Below are positions 7,977 to 14,553 of a DNA stretch of 18,824 bases, piece by piece (within the stretch, counting starts at the first letter, position 1; every line of letters starts with the position of its first letter). The translations under genes and the position numbers were made by a program. Location: the NCBI GenBank assembly GCA_020025175.1, contig JAHHSM010000027.1, forward strand, positions 1 to 18,824, given 5' to 3'. The notes beneath the pieces are model-generated. The model made no database searches. It was not told where the DNA came from and was given only the letters and a program-made list of their open reading frames with translations. Origin of the DNA: Oscillospiraceae bacterium (GTDB lineage Bacteria; Bacillota; Clostridia; Oscillospirales; Oscillospiraceae).

Positions 7977-8446
7977 AGCCAAAACGAATTATGATTTTGG
8001 GTGCCAGAGAGTCTGGAAAGACAGTGCTTGCAAATTATTTTAACGATATTAAAGATCCGCCGAAACGTACGCCGCACATGGTGTATAAAAAAAATACATT
8101 GGATGTGCCAGGATCGTATGTGGAAAGCAATGATATGCATAAGCATTTGATTGCGGCGCAGCAGGATGCTTATTGCGTGTTGATGCTGTGCGATCCAACG
8201 GCGCATAAGCGCAGCTATCCACCCGGATTTTCCAAAGTCTTCCGTGTTCCTGTGCTGGGCGTGGTTACAAAAGCTGATCTGGGGCGGGAAGGTGTGGAAC
8301 GCTGTTATGCAGAACTGGAAGCTGCGGGTGTCAAAAAACCCTATTATGAGATTTCTGTCTTAAAAGGACAGGGAATGAATACGCTGATGGAACGCATTCA
8401 AGAGATCCAAAAGGAACGATTACTGAAGAAAGGAGGATGCCGATGA
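7973..8446 (+). CDS. eutP: EutP/PduV-family small GTPase-like protein
   Basis: 157 residues; the ATG overlaps the eutS stop in ATGA. The Walker A loop GARESGKT (10-17), a G3-like DVPG (44-47) and the G4 motif TKAD (99-102) mark a Ras-like P-loop fold. EutP and PduV are the BMC members of this family; PduV of Salmonella associates with the shell exterior and affects BMC movement, and EutP has been reported to have acetate kinase-like activity in some work. Which of these applies here cannot be told from sequence. The N-terminus has no obvious targeting extension. The stop overlaps the next gene's start in another ATGA (8443-8446). Confidence 0.88.
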   Translation: MKPKRIMILGARESGKTVLANYFNDIKDPPKRTPHMVYKKNTLDVPGSYVESNDMHKHLIAAQQDAYCVLMLCDPTAHKRSYPPGFSKVFRVPVLGVVTKADLGREGVERCYAELEAAGVKKPYYEISVLKGQGMNTLMERIQEIQKERLLKKGGCR

Positions 8447-9153
8447 TTTACATTACAGAGCAGAATTTACGTGATCTTTATGGGAAGCAGGCATTTGAAA
8501 GCTTTACCTTGGTAGAAGGTGAGCGGCTGACACCCGGTGCTAAGCAATTTTTAGCAGATCGCCAGATCTCAATCGTGGACCCGACAGATGTCAAACCCTC
8601 GAAGACTGCCATGATTCAGATTGACGGAACAGAAGAGTATGCATCTGAGGAAAAAGCGGAAGAAACAGTGCAGCCGGATGCTTCGTTGCAACACGGCGCT
8701 GCTGCCGCAGAGCATGAGGTCGGCGGCGAAAGACTTAAAAGTCATTTCTGTGCGTTACAGTCACTGTATCTAAAGCAGGCAACAGAGATCTATGCAAAAA
8801 ATCAGATTCTTGCCAATGAAATTTTTGATATGGAATGCAGTCTATGCAGCATTGCATCCGGCAGTGAAAAAAATATTTTGGTACCCGGTGTTTGCAGCGG
8901 CATGAACACAGAAGAACTGAAGAATCCACAAAGAGAATGCTTTCATATGACACGGGCAATCCTTCTTGCAGACCATGGAACAGAGGCTGCTGTGCTGCAT
9001 TATCTGCGAAGTGAAACTTATCGTTTTTACTGTGACAATGCAGAAGAACTCACACAGACGCAAAAGGTTCATATTGCATATTTAATCAATCTGTTTTCAC
9101 AGATGATTCATAAAACAATCGGCGGAACTTTGTGCCAGAGACTGCAGAAATAA
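8443..9153 (+). CDS. eutT: EutT-like protein, divergent corrinoid adenosyltransferase homologue
   Basis: 236 residues from ATG 8443, which overlaps the previous stop as ATGA and has AAGGAGG six bases upstream; an ATG at 8437 lies on the ribosome binding site. Residues 1-45 (MIYITEQNLRDLY...LTPGAKQFLADRQISIV) match the N-terminal module of EutT. A charged, Ala/Glu-rich linker follows (about 60-100). The helical C-terminal half aligns in outline with EutT (HGTEAAVLHYLRSETYRFY against the family's HGxxAAxLNxLRTxVRETE), but the arginine/glutamate positions after LR are changed, and the family's HX11CCX2C metal motif is not present (only an isolated CSLC). EutT makes adenosylcobalamin for ethanolamine ammonia-lyase; whether this homologue is catalytic is doubtful. 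Confidence 0.7.
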   Translation: MIYITEQNLRDLYGKQAFESFTLVEGERLTPGAKQFLADRQISIVDPTDVKPSKTAMIQIDGTEEYASEEKAEETVQPDASLQHGAAAAEHEVGGERLKSHFCALQSLYLKQATEIYAKNQILANEIFDMECSLCSIASGSEKNILVPGVCSGMNTEELKNPQRECFHMTRAILLADHGTEAAVLHYLRSETYRFYCDNAEELTQTQKVHIAYLINLFSQMIHKTIGGTLCQRLQK

Positions 9154-9177
9154 ACAGAAAGTATTTAAAGTATTAAG

Positions 9178-9205
9178 GACTGTTGCTTAAGGAAAAGCAA
9201 CAGTC
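9178..9205 (+). promoter_or_regulatory. Perfect 11-bp hairpin before the fused hexamer gene
   Basis: GACTGTTGCTT at 9178-9188 and AAGCAACAGTC at 9195-9205 are exact complements with a six-base loop (AAGGAA). No T-run follows; a ribosome binding site starts six bases later. It is better explained as an mRNA-stabilising or processing hairpin that raises expression of the shell genes than as a terminator. Confidence 0.5.
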
Positions 9206-9224
9206 GGGATGGAGGTGAAACAGA

Positions 9225-9887
9225 ATGCAGGCACTTGGTATGATCGAAACAAAAGGTCTGATTGGATCGATTGAGGCGGCCGATGCAATGGTCAAGGCAG
9301 CAAATGTCACCTTAATCGGCAAGGAGCATATCGGCGGCGCTTTGGTTACAGTTATGGTGCGCGGTGATGTAGGCGCGGTAAAGGCTGCAACAGATGCAGG
9401 TGCAGCAGCAGCACAGCGTGTTGGTGAATTGATCAGCGTTCATGTCATTCCCCGTCCTCATATGGAGGTTGAATCCATTTTGCCCCATCGCCCAGACAAT
9501 ACGCCCGTTGACGAAGAACCGGGCAATCGTCCTGCAGAAGAAACGCATCAATCTGCACAAAAAGATGATGAACGCCCAGAAACGAGTACAGAATCCATAG
9601 AAGAAAAGACTGAATCTGTAGAAGAGATGGAGCATACCATTCCGACAGAGAACGTGAAACCGGCAGAAGCGGAGTCATCCGATAAAATGACCCGTCAGAA
9701 GCTGGAAAAGATTCTGGAAAGGGACGGAATAGAGAAGACAATGTCGCAAATAACATATTTGCGCATGGCAGAGCTGCGCGAACTGGCAAAGGAATATGAA
9801 GAGAAGGAATTAACTGATAGAAATTTAAAGCGCATTGCTAAGAGTGAATTGCTTGATGCGTTCCGTAGATTTTATGAACAGAATTGA
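9225..9887 (+). CDS. EutM-type hexameric shell protein fused to an acidic linker and Rho_N/SAP-like domain
   Basis: 220 residues; GGAGGTG at 9211 sets the start. Residues 1-87 are a canonical BMC-H domain (ALGMIETKGLIGSIEAADAM, GDVGAVKAATDAGAAAAQRVG, VIPRPH), differing from the hexamer at 9917 by only a few residues. Residues 88-154 are a low-complexity linker rich in Glu, Pro, Thr and Ser. Residues 155-220 look helical; the segment 176-216 (ITYLRMAELRELAKEY ... IAKSELLDAFRRF) follows the hydrophobic pattern of Rho termination factor N-terminal (Rho_N) or SAP-like helix-extended-loop-helix domains, with many Lys/Arg. EutK and PduK are known precedents for BMC-H plus a C-terminal extension (EutK carries a helix-turn-helix-like domain, PduK an Fe-S-type tail). 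The extension may face the cytosol or bind nucleic acid or cargo; that is inference. Confidence 0.88.
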   Translation: MQALGMIETKGLIGSIEAADAMVKAANVTLIGKEHIGGALVTVMVRGDVGAVKAATDAGAAAAQRVGELISVHVIPRPHMEVESILPHRPDNTPVDEEPGNRPAEETHQSAQKDDERPETSTESIEEKTESVEEMEHTIPTENVKPAEAESSDKMTRQKLEKILERDGIEKTMSQITYLRMAELRELAKEYEEKELTDRNLKRIAKSELLDAFRRFYEQN

Positions 9888-9916
9888 AAAAAAGTAATGT
9901 CAAGGGAGGAAAAATC

Positions 9917-10204
9917 ATGAAATACGATGCACTTGGAATGATTGAAACAAAGGGTTTGATCGGCTCTATTGAGGCAGCCGATGCAATGGTCAAGGCAGCA
10001 AATGTCACTTTGATCGGTAAGGAGCATATCGGCGGCGGTCTGGTCACAGTTATGGTACGCGGCGATGTAGGCGCGGTAAAGGCTGCAACAGATGCAGGTG
10101 CAGCAGCAGCACAGCGTGTTGGTGAATTGATCAGCGTCCATGTCATTCCCCGTCCCCATGTGGAAGTGGAGACAATTTTGCCGAACTATACACCGGAAAA
10201 CTGA
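9917..10204 (+). CDS. eutM: EutM-type hexameric shell protein
   Basis: 95 residues from ATG 9917 with GGGAGG at 9904-9909; a TTG at 9884 gives a longer frame but has no site. MKYDALGMIETKGLIGSIEA, the pore region KEHIGGGLVTVMVRGDV, and VIPRPHVEVETILP define a single BMC domain (Pf00936) of normal length, closest in pattern to EutM. It builds the flat shell facets; the pore loop is predicted around residues 36-42. It shares a 74-base identical stretch (10064-10137) with the gene at 9225 (9366-9439), a sign of recent duplication or gene conversion. It is probably the last gene of the BMC transcript. Confidence 0.95.
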   Translation: MKYDALGMIETKGLIGSIEAADAMVKAANVTLIGKEHIGGGLVTVMVRGDVGAVKAATDAGAAAAQRVGELISVHVIPRPHVEVETILPNYTPEN

Positions 10205-10282
10205 GAAAACTATTTGGTTTACATCCATAGGAGCTAGATTGTTTTTTAAATTGATCAACTTTCCTTTTTCTTGTAAAGAGAT

Positions 10283-10317
10283 TGCTCTCTACCTTATCAC
10301 CCCTAAGATAAAGAGCA
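10283..10317. repeat. Interrupted hairpin downstream of the shell genes
   Basis: TGCTCT (10283-10288) pairs with AGAGCA (10312-10317), and TTATC (10294-10298) with GATAA (10307-10311); CTACC on the left arm would be a bulge and the loop is eight bases. There is no T-run, so it is not a clear intrinsic terminator. It sits directly before the longer inverted repeat at 10319-10354. Confidence 0.4.
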
Positions 10318-10318
10318 T

Positions 10319-10354
10319 TGGTATACAGGTCGGACAGATCCGACCTGTATACCA
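10319..10354. promoter_or_regulatory. Perfect 16-bp inverted repeat, candidate operator or RNA hairpin
   Basis: TGGTATACAGGTCGGA (10319-10334) is the exact reverse complement of TCCGACCTGTATACCA (10339-10354) with a four-base centre CAGA. It ends 33 bases before the PAS-protein start codon. Without a following T-run it is not a standard terminator. GTATAC occurs near each end, a half-site style found in some GntR-type operators. It could be a regulator binding site, or a very stable RNA stem separating the BMC transcript from the PAS gene. Confidence 0.65.
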
Positions 10355-10387
10355 CAAAATCTGCTGAGAAGCGAGGCTGTTAATACG

Positions 10388-10789
10388 ATGGAACTTTTGA
10401 ATAATGATCAGATTTTAAATATGTATGATCAGTTGGAGGTATCTGTAGCCATCATTGATCGAGATTTAAAAATCATATATTTAAATCAGACTGCCCAGAA
10501 GTTTTACAGCAAGATTTTTGGAGAAAGAAATTATTTAGGATATTCGACAAAGCAGTGTCACTCAAAGGTCAATCAAGGAAATATTGAAGCGCTGTTTTTG
10601 ATGTTTGCTATGGGAAAGAAAATGAATTTTTACCATATACATTTCCCACAGGCAGAGGGCGGAGAAGTGACAGTTTTGCAGTTTCCGTATACGGTTAATG
10701 GCAATATTGAGGGTATCATTGAAATGAATATTGAAAGCAGTCTTGCACATGGCGGTCGCGGTGAGTATCGGCGTGTTTTTGAAAAATAA
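10388..10789 (+). CDS. Small single-domain PAS protein
   Basis: 133 residues; a weak GAGG at 10373-10376 is eleven bases upstream. The pattern QLEVSVAIIDRDLKIIYLNQTAQKFY is the classic start of a PAS domain, and LGYSTKQCHSK (C57-H58) with the following helix and MNFYHIHFP resembles the PAS domain found at the end of DUF438 proteins, which has a Cys-His pair at the same place. There is no output domain, so it would act as a sensor partner of another protein. The Cys-His could ligate haem or a metal; that is inference. It follows the BMC shell genes after a repeat-containing spacer and precedes a DUF4125 gene, which suggests an accessory sensing role. Confidence 0.8.
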   Translation: MELLNNDQILNMYDQLEVSVAIIDRDLKIIYLNQTAQKFYSKIFGERNYLGYSTKQCHSKVNQGNIEALFLMFAMGKKMNFYHIHFPQAEGGEVTVLQFPYTVNGNIEGIIEMNIESSLAHGGRGEYRRVFEK

Positions 10790-10843
10790 GGATATATTTT
10801 GGAAATTGTCTATTGTTTTATGAAATGGATGTGACATAAGGGC

Positions 10844-11458
10844 ATGGAAAGAACAGAAATGACGGCGGATATTTTGAATAGAGAATGGGATATGTTTCAA
10901 CAGGTTCAAAATGTTGGCGGAAGGGCAAGCTGTCAGGAGAACGAAGCGGCATTTCGGCTGATGCGTCAGGCGCAGTTTGCAGCCTGGAATGAGGCTATGC
11001 TTGCATCCTATCAAAAAGATTTGATCCGTGCTGAAGAAACCGGTCATAATTTATTGTCCGAAAAATATGGTTATATGATGAAATGGACATATCCGGAAGA
11101 ATATGAACAAATTCGTGAGCAGCTTCCGGCTGTGTCAGCAAAAAAGGAAAAGCTGGTAGAAGCGATTCTCGAGATCGAAATGAAGCAAACGGCAAAATTC
11201 CGAGAGATGTATCCGAATTTGGGAAAACGTGGGCGCCCGCTTACTGCTGCAGAAAATGCGAACGGGACTTCTGTTGAAACATATACCCGTGGAGAGCTGA
11301 CAAGCTATTCCGTTGAAACGCTGCAAGCGTATTTGGAGCATATCCGTAAACTGGATTATAATAAAGTGCTGTTTCCACTGATCGTTATGAAAGCAACCGT
11401 TCGTGGAAGCGGATATTTATCGCTGGATGAAGCAGAAAAAAAGTTAAATAAAAATTAA
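10844..11458 (+). CDS. DUF4125 family protein
   Basis: 204 residues from ATG 10844; AAGGG lies only one base from this codon, so ATG 10859 (199 residues, GGAAAG seven bases upstream) is a plausible alternative and gives the usual short N-terminus. The sequence shows the DUF4125 hallmarks: LNREWDMFQQVQNVGGRASCQEN, MRQAQFAAWNEAMLASYQKDL, NLLSEKYGYMMKWTYPEEY, and RGRPLTAAENANGTSVETYTRGEL. The family is made of soluble proteins of unknown function common in anaerobic Firmicutes. There is no signal peptide or membrane segment. The gene follows the PAS gene by 54 bases and is likely cotranscribed. Function unknown. Confidence 0.85.
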   Translation: MERTEMTADILNREWDMFQQVQNVGGRASCQENEAAFRLMRQAQFAAWNEAMLASYQKDLIRAEETGHNLLSEKYGYMMKWTYPEEYEQIREQLPAVSAKKEKLVEAILEIEMKQTAKFREMYPNLGKRGRPLTAAENANGTSVETYTRGELTSYSVETLQAYLEHIRKLDYNKVLFPLIVMKATVRGSGYLSLDEAEKKLNKN

Positions 11459-11489
11459 AATAAAATTTAAGTTGTTTTGGATGAGCAGA

Positions 11490-11518
11490 TTGACAAAAAA
11501 ATTTCCAAATGGTATTAT
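11490..11518 (+). promoter_or_regulatory. Sigma-A-type promoter of a short leader RNA
   Basis: TTGACA at 11490-11495, a 17-base spacer, and TATTAT at 11513-11518, so transcription should begin near 11525. It is the best promoter match in this half of the window and drives the leader ending in the terminator at 11578-11611. Confidence 0.7.
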
Positions 11519-11524
11519 TGTATA

Positions 11525-11611
11525 AACTAAAGATAGTAGCATGCAATGGCGTATGCTGCCTGATTTGCGACACTGAAGTCCAAAAACTCTAGGAGTTTTT
11601 GGGCTTTTTTT
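11525..11611 (+). ncRNA. Candidate leader or small RNA upstream of the CoA-transferase gene
   Basis: About 85 nt lie between the promoter at 11490-11518 and the end of an intrinsic terminator. The transcript can fold a hairpin AGCATGC...GTATGCT (about 11538-11557) before the terminator stem. It also contains a mini-ORF at 11541-11576 (MQWRMLPDLRH, stop TGA) that ends one base before the terminator stem, an arrangement that would suit attenuation. The ribosome binding site for it is weak. I do not recognise a known riboswitch consensus. An independent small RNA is the alternative. Confidence 0.45.
11578..11611 (+). terminator. Intrinsic terminator ahead of the CoA-transferase gene
   Basis: CCAAAAACTC (11580-11589) pairs perfectly with GAGTTTTTGG (11593-11602), extended by one wobble and one G-C pair, followed by seven T residues at 11605-11611. 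It terminates either the DUF4125 transcript, the short leader, or both; its place 48 bases upstream of a start codon allows a regulated read-through role. Confidence 0.85.
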
Positions 11612-11658
11612 ATTTAGTAACCAGAACCAGACCGTGCAGAGGAGCAGGAGTGAAGAAA

Positions 11659-12966
11659 ATGCAGTTTCAAAGATTATATGAAGAAAAAAGAATGAGTGCG
11701 GCAGAAGTGGCAGCACTGATACCCGATGCATCACAAATCTATTCAGATATCTTTCTTGCCCAGCCCAAGACGCTGTATGAGGCAATCAATAACCGCTGTT
11801 TGGCAGATTCCATGCGCAGCTGTAAGATTACTACTTTCCTTGATTTGTATCCGCTGGTTTGCTATACAGAACCGATCCGATTTGCAAAGAACCTGCAAGG
11901 TACATCTGTGTTTTGCTCCGGTCTTACACGTAAATCTGTGGGTCAGGGCATTGCTGATTACTGCCCGAATACATACTGGGATCAGCCCGCTTTGATTCGC
12001 GAATACTGGGATATCGATGTATTTGTTGTTTCAGCTTCGCCCATGGACTCCCATGGCTATTTCAGCTTAGGCGTAACAGGCTCCTGCTCCGCAGAATATT
12101 TGAAAAAGGCAAAAATGATTTTGATTGAGGTCAATCAGCAAATGCCATATTGTGCTGAAGCGCCGAAGGTTCACATCAGTGAAGTCAGGGCATTTTGCGA
12201 AGCTGATTATGCCCTTCCGGTTTTGCCGGAACCAAAATTGGATATGATTAGTACAACCATTGGCAATCTAATTGCAGAACGAATTCCTGATGGTGCATGT
12301 TTACAGCTTGGCATCGGTTCAATTCCTGATGCAGTTGGTATGGCACTCAAGTCGAAAAAACATTTGGGTATCCATACTGAGATGCTGACAGACAGTATGG
12401 TTCAGCTGATTGAATGTGGTGCGGCGGATAACAGCTGCAAGAGCATTCATCAGGGGAAAACCGTTGCTACGTTTGCATACGGATCTAAAAGAATGTATGA
12501 CTATATTGACCACAATCCCTCCGTTGCGATGCTCCCCGTTGATTATGTAAATAATCCTTACACGATTTCAAGAAATGAACGCGTTGTTTCTGTCAATGCA
12601 GCATTGGAGATTGATTTAAGTGGTCAAGTTTGTGCAGAATCCATTGGCAATCATATGTTCTCCGGCTCCGGCGGTCAGTTGGACTATGTCCGCGGTGCTT
12701 TGATGAGTCCTGGAGGCATGAGCTTTATTGCATTTCCTTCCACGGCAAAAGGAAATACCATCAGCAAAATTAAGCCGTTTTTAACACCGGGTGCTGGTGT
12801 CACTACAGGTAGAAATGAAGTAGATATGGTTGTTACAGAGTACGGTGTTGCGAAACTGCGCGGCAGATCTTTTGCACAGCGGGCAAAGGATTTGATTTCA
12901 ATTGCCCATCCGGATTTTAGAGATGAGTTGATGTTCGAAGCACAAAAAATGGGATTGATGATTTGA
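11659..12966 (+). CDS. Acetyl-CoA hydrolase/transferase family CoA-transferase (4-hydroxybutyrate CoA-transferase-like)
   Basis: 435 residues from ATG 11659 (AGGAG at 11646-11650). An in-frame ATG at 11599 falls inside the terminator and can be dismissed. Family landmarks: VVSASPMDSHGYFSLGVTGSCS, CLQLGIGSIPDAVG, GIHTEML with the predicted catalytic glutamate E241, the NPYTISRN region, and MFSGSGGQLDYVRGA followed by VVTEYGVAKLRGRS near the C-terminus. These enzymes move CoA between an acyl group and acetate (Cat1/Cat2/AbfT type) through a glutamyl-CoA intermediate. The length is typical. Substrate is uncertain: acetate with butyrate, propionate or 4-hydroxybutyrate are all possible. It is paired with an aldehyde dehydrogenase 30 bases downstream and sits behind an attenuator-like leader. 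Confidence 0.88.
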   Translation: MQFQRLYEEKRMSAAEVAALIPDASQIYSDIFLAQPKTLYEAINNRCLADSMRSCKITTFLDLYPLVCYTEPIRFAKNLQGTSVFCSGLTRKSVGQGIADYCPNTYWDQPALIREYWDIDVFVVSASPMDSHGYFSLGVTGSCSAEYLKKAKMILIEVNQQMPYCAEAPKVHISEVRAFCEADYALPVLPEPKLDMISTTIGNLIAERIPDGACLQLGIGSIPDAVGMALKSKKHLGIHTEMLTDSMVQLIECGAADNSCKSIHQGKTVATFAYGSKRMYDYIDHNPSVAMLPVDYVNNPYTISRNERVVSVNAALEIDLSGQVCAESIGNHMFSGSGGQLDYVRGALMSPGGMSFIAFPSTAKGNTISKIKPFLTPGAGVTTGRNEVDMVVTEYGVAKLRGRSFAQRAKDLISIAHPDFRDELMFEAQKMGLMI

Positions 12967-12996
12967 AATATATCATCATGTGAATGTGAGGCGTCT

Positions 12997-14448
12997 ATGG
13001 CGGAGATTTTAACCATCAATAGCTGGATCAATAATGAAGAGGTTTCCTCTGATGTCTATCGTGATGATTTTGATCCGGGAAAAAATGACGAGGTTGTGGC
13101 AAAGATCGCACAGGGAACAGAGCAAACTCTGGATTATGCTGCGCAGGCTGCGCACAAGGCTCAGCCGGGATGGGAGGCTCTGTCAGTAACAGAGCGAAAA
13201 AACTATATTGATAAGTTAGCAGCTGTCACAGTGGCGTCCATGACAGATTTAGTAGAGCTGGAAGTGCGTGAGGCAGGGCATGAAAAACGCACTGCCGGAA
13301 CGGATTTCGGTGTAGCTGCGCAATCTTGGAGCTATTATAATTCCGTTATCGATCGTTTTATGGAAACGGGAGTTGTTGAAGACAGCATTAGCCGAACGTA
13401 TATTGATAAAGTGGCAAAGGGCGTTTGCGGAGCTATAATTCCGTGGAATATGCCCATTTGCCTGACCATGACAAAAGTACCTCTCGCTTTATTGACCGGA
13501 AATACAATGGTGGTGAAGCCACCGTCTGAAGCACCTGCTGCATTAACGCTTCTTCTACAGCGCTATGCCAAAGTGCTGCCTGATGGTGTGCTCAATGTTG
13601 TGAATGGCAGAGGAGGTACCATTGGAACAGCGATGTGCAACCATCCGCTTATCCGAAAAGTCAGTTTTACCGGGGGAACGGCCGGTGGTATTGATGTGAA
13701 TACGCATTGCGCTGAAAATTTGAAACCGGCTACATTGGAGTTGGGCGGCAATGATGCAGCTATTATTTTAGATGATGTTGATGTTGATGAAATTGTTCCC
13801 AAGCTCCTTCACGGTATCTTTGATCGATCTGGTCAGATTTGCTTTGCGATTAAAAGAATTTACGTACCAAGAGAACTGCTTAACCGCTTTTATGAAAAGT
13901 TATGTGAAGCGGTTCATGATATCAAAGTTGGATATGGTTTAAACCCGGAAAGTTATTACGGGCCTGTCATGAACCAAAGCCAGTTTGATCAGATTATGGA
14001 GCTTATTGCACAGACTAAAGCAAGCACTGAAGCAGAGGTACGCCAGCTGGGATCCTGTGCGAATCCGGAATTATGGGATCGTGGATACTATGTGCTTCCA
14101 CATGTGGTGAAAGCATATTCAAACCGACTCCCTATCGTTCAGCAAGAGCAGTTTGGTCCGGTGATTCCGGTGATTCCTTATGGTTCTCTTGATGAGGCGG
14201 TTACTTTCGCAAATGATACGCCGTTTGGCCTTTGTTCTTCGGTCTGGTCTGCTGATACAGATCGTGCTATGGCAGTTGCCAAACATGTTCAGGCGGGTCA
14301 AACATTTATTAATAGCCACAGCATCCGTAATTTGAACTTTGGCGTTCCTTTTGGCGGTGTCAAAGATTCTGGGATTGGACGCGAATTTGCAAGTGACCTC
14401 AGTTTAAATGCTTATGTGGACTATCATGCGATCAGGTTATTGAAGTAA
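12997..14448 (+). CDS. NAD(P)-dependent aldehyde dehydrogenase (non-acylating class)
   Basis: 483 residues; GTGAGG at 12986-12991 precedes the start by five bases. Classic ALDH superfamily motifs are present: GAIIPWNMPICL, VVKPPSEAPAA, VSFTGGTAGG, the general-base glutamate E248 in LELGGND, the catalytic cysteine C282 in SGQICFAIKRIYVP, EQFGPVIPVIPY and NFGVPFGGVKDSGIGREF. It would oxidise an aldehyde to the free acid. Unlike the two BMC aldehyde dehydrogenases it lacks any targeting helix and is of the classical hydrolytic type. The substrate cannot be read from the motifs (lactaldehyde-, succinic semialdehyde- and betaine aldehyde-type enzymes all share them). It probably shares a transcript with the CoA-transferase gene. 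Confidence 0.88.
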   Translation: MAEILTINSWINNEEVSSDVYRDDFDPGKNDEVVAKIAQGTEQTLDYAAQAAHKAQPGWEALSVTERKNYIDKLAAVTVASMTDLVELEVREAGHEKRTAGTDFGVAAQSWSYYNSVIDRFMETGVVEDSISRTYIDKVAKGVCGAIIPWNMPICLTMTKVPLALLTGNTMVVKPPSEAPAALTLLLQRYAKVLPDGVLNVVNGRGGTIGTAMCNHPLIRKVSFTGGTAGGIDVNTHCAENLKPATLELGGNDAAIILDDVDVDEIVPKLLHGIFDRSGQICFAIKRIYVPRELLNRFYEKLCEAVHDIKVGYGLNPESYYGPVMNQSQFDQIMELIAQTKASTEAEVRQLGSCANPELWDRGYYVLPHVVKAYSNRLPIVQQEQFGPVIPVIPYGSLDEAVTFANDTPFGLCSSVWSADTDRAMAVAKHVQAGQTFINSHSIRNLNFGVPFGGVKDSGIGREFASDLSLNAYVDYHAIRLLK

Positions 14449-14553
14449 GCAGGATCGGATGCGAGGCAGAGTTGTGCTGCATCCGTGATCTTATTAGAAT
14501 TACAATTCTTCTTTTTAAATTTAGAAAAAGAGAAAAACAATACTTTAAAAATA

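Noticed and set aside
9366..10137. Repeated BMC-H sequence as a possible mobile element or CRISPR-like repeat.
   Set aside because: The repeat lies within two in-frame shell genes and encodes the conserved domain; there are no spacers, terminal repeats or transposase.
11525..11577. Possible fluoride-type or other known riboswitch in the CoA-transferase leader.
   Set aside because: Only scattered words such as ATGG and GCCTGAT resemble the fluoride motif; the expected pseudoknot pairings are not there.
11599..11658. An N-terminal extension of the CoA-transferase starting at ATG 11599.
   Set aside because: The start lies inside the terminator stem, while ATG 11659 has a proper AGGAG site and begins where the family normally does.
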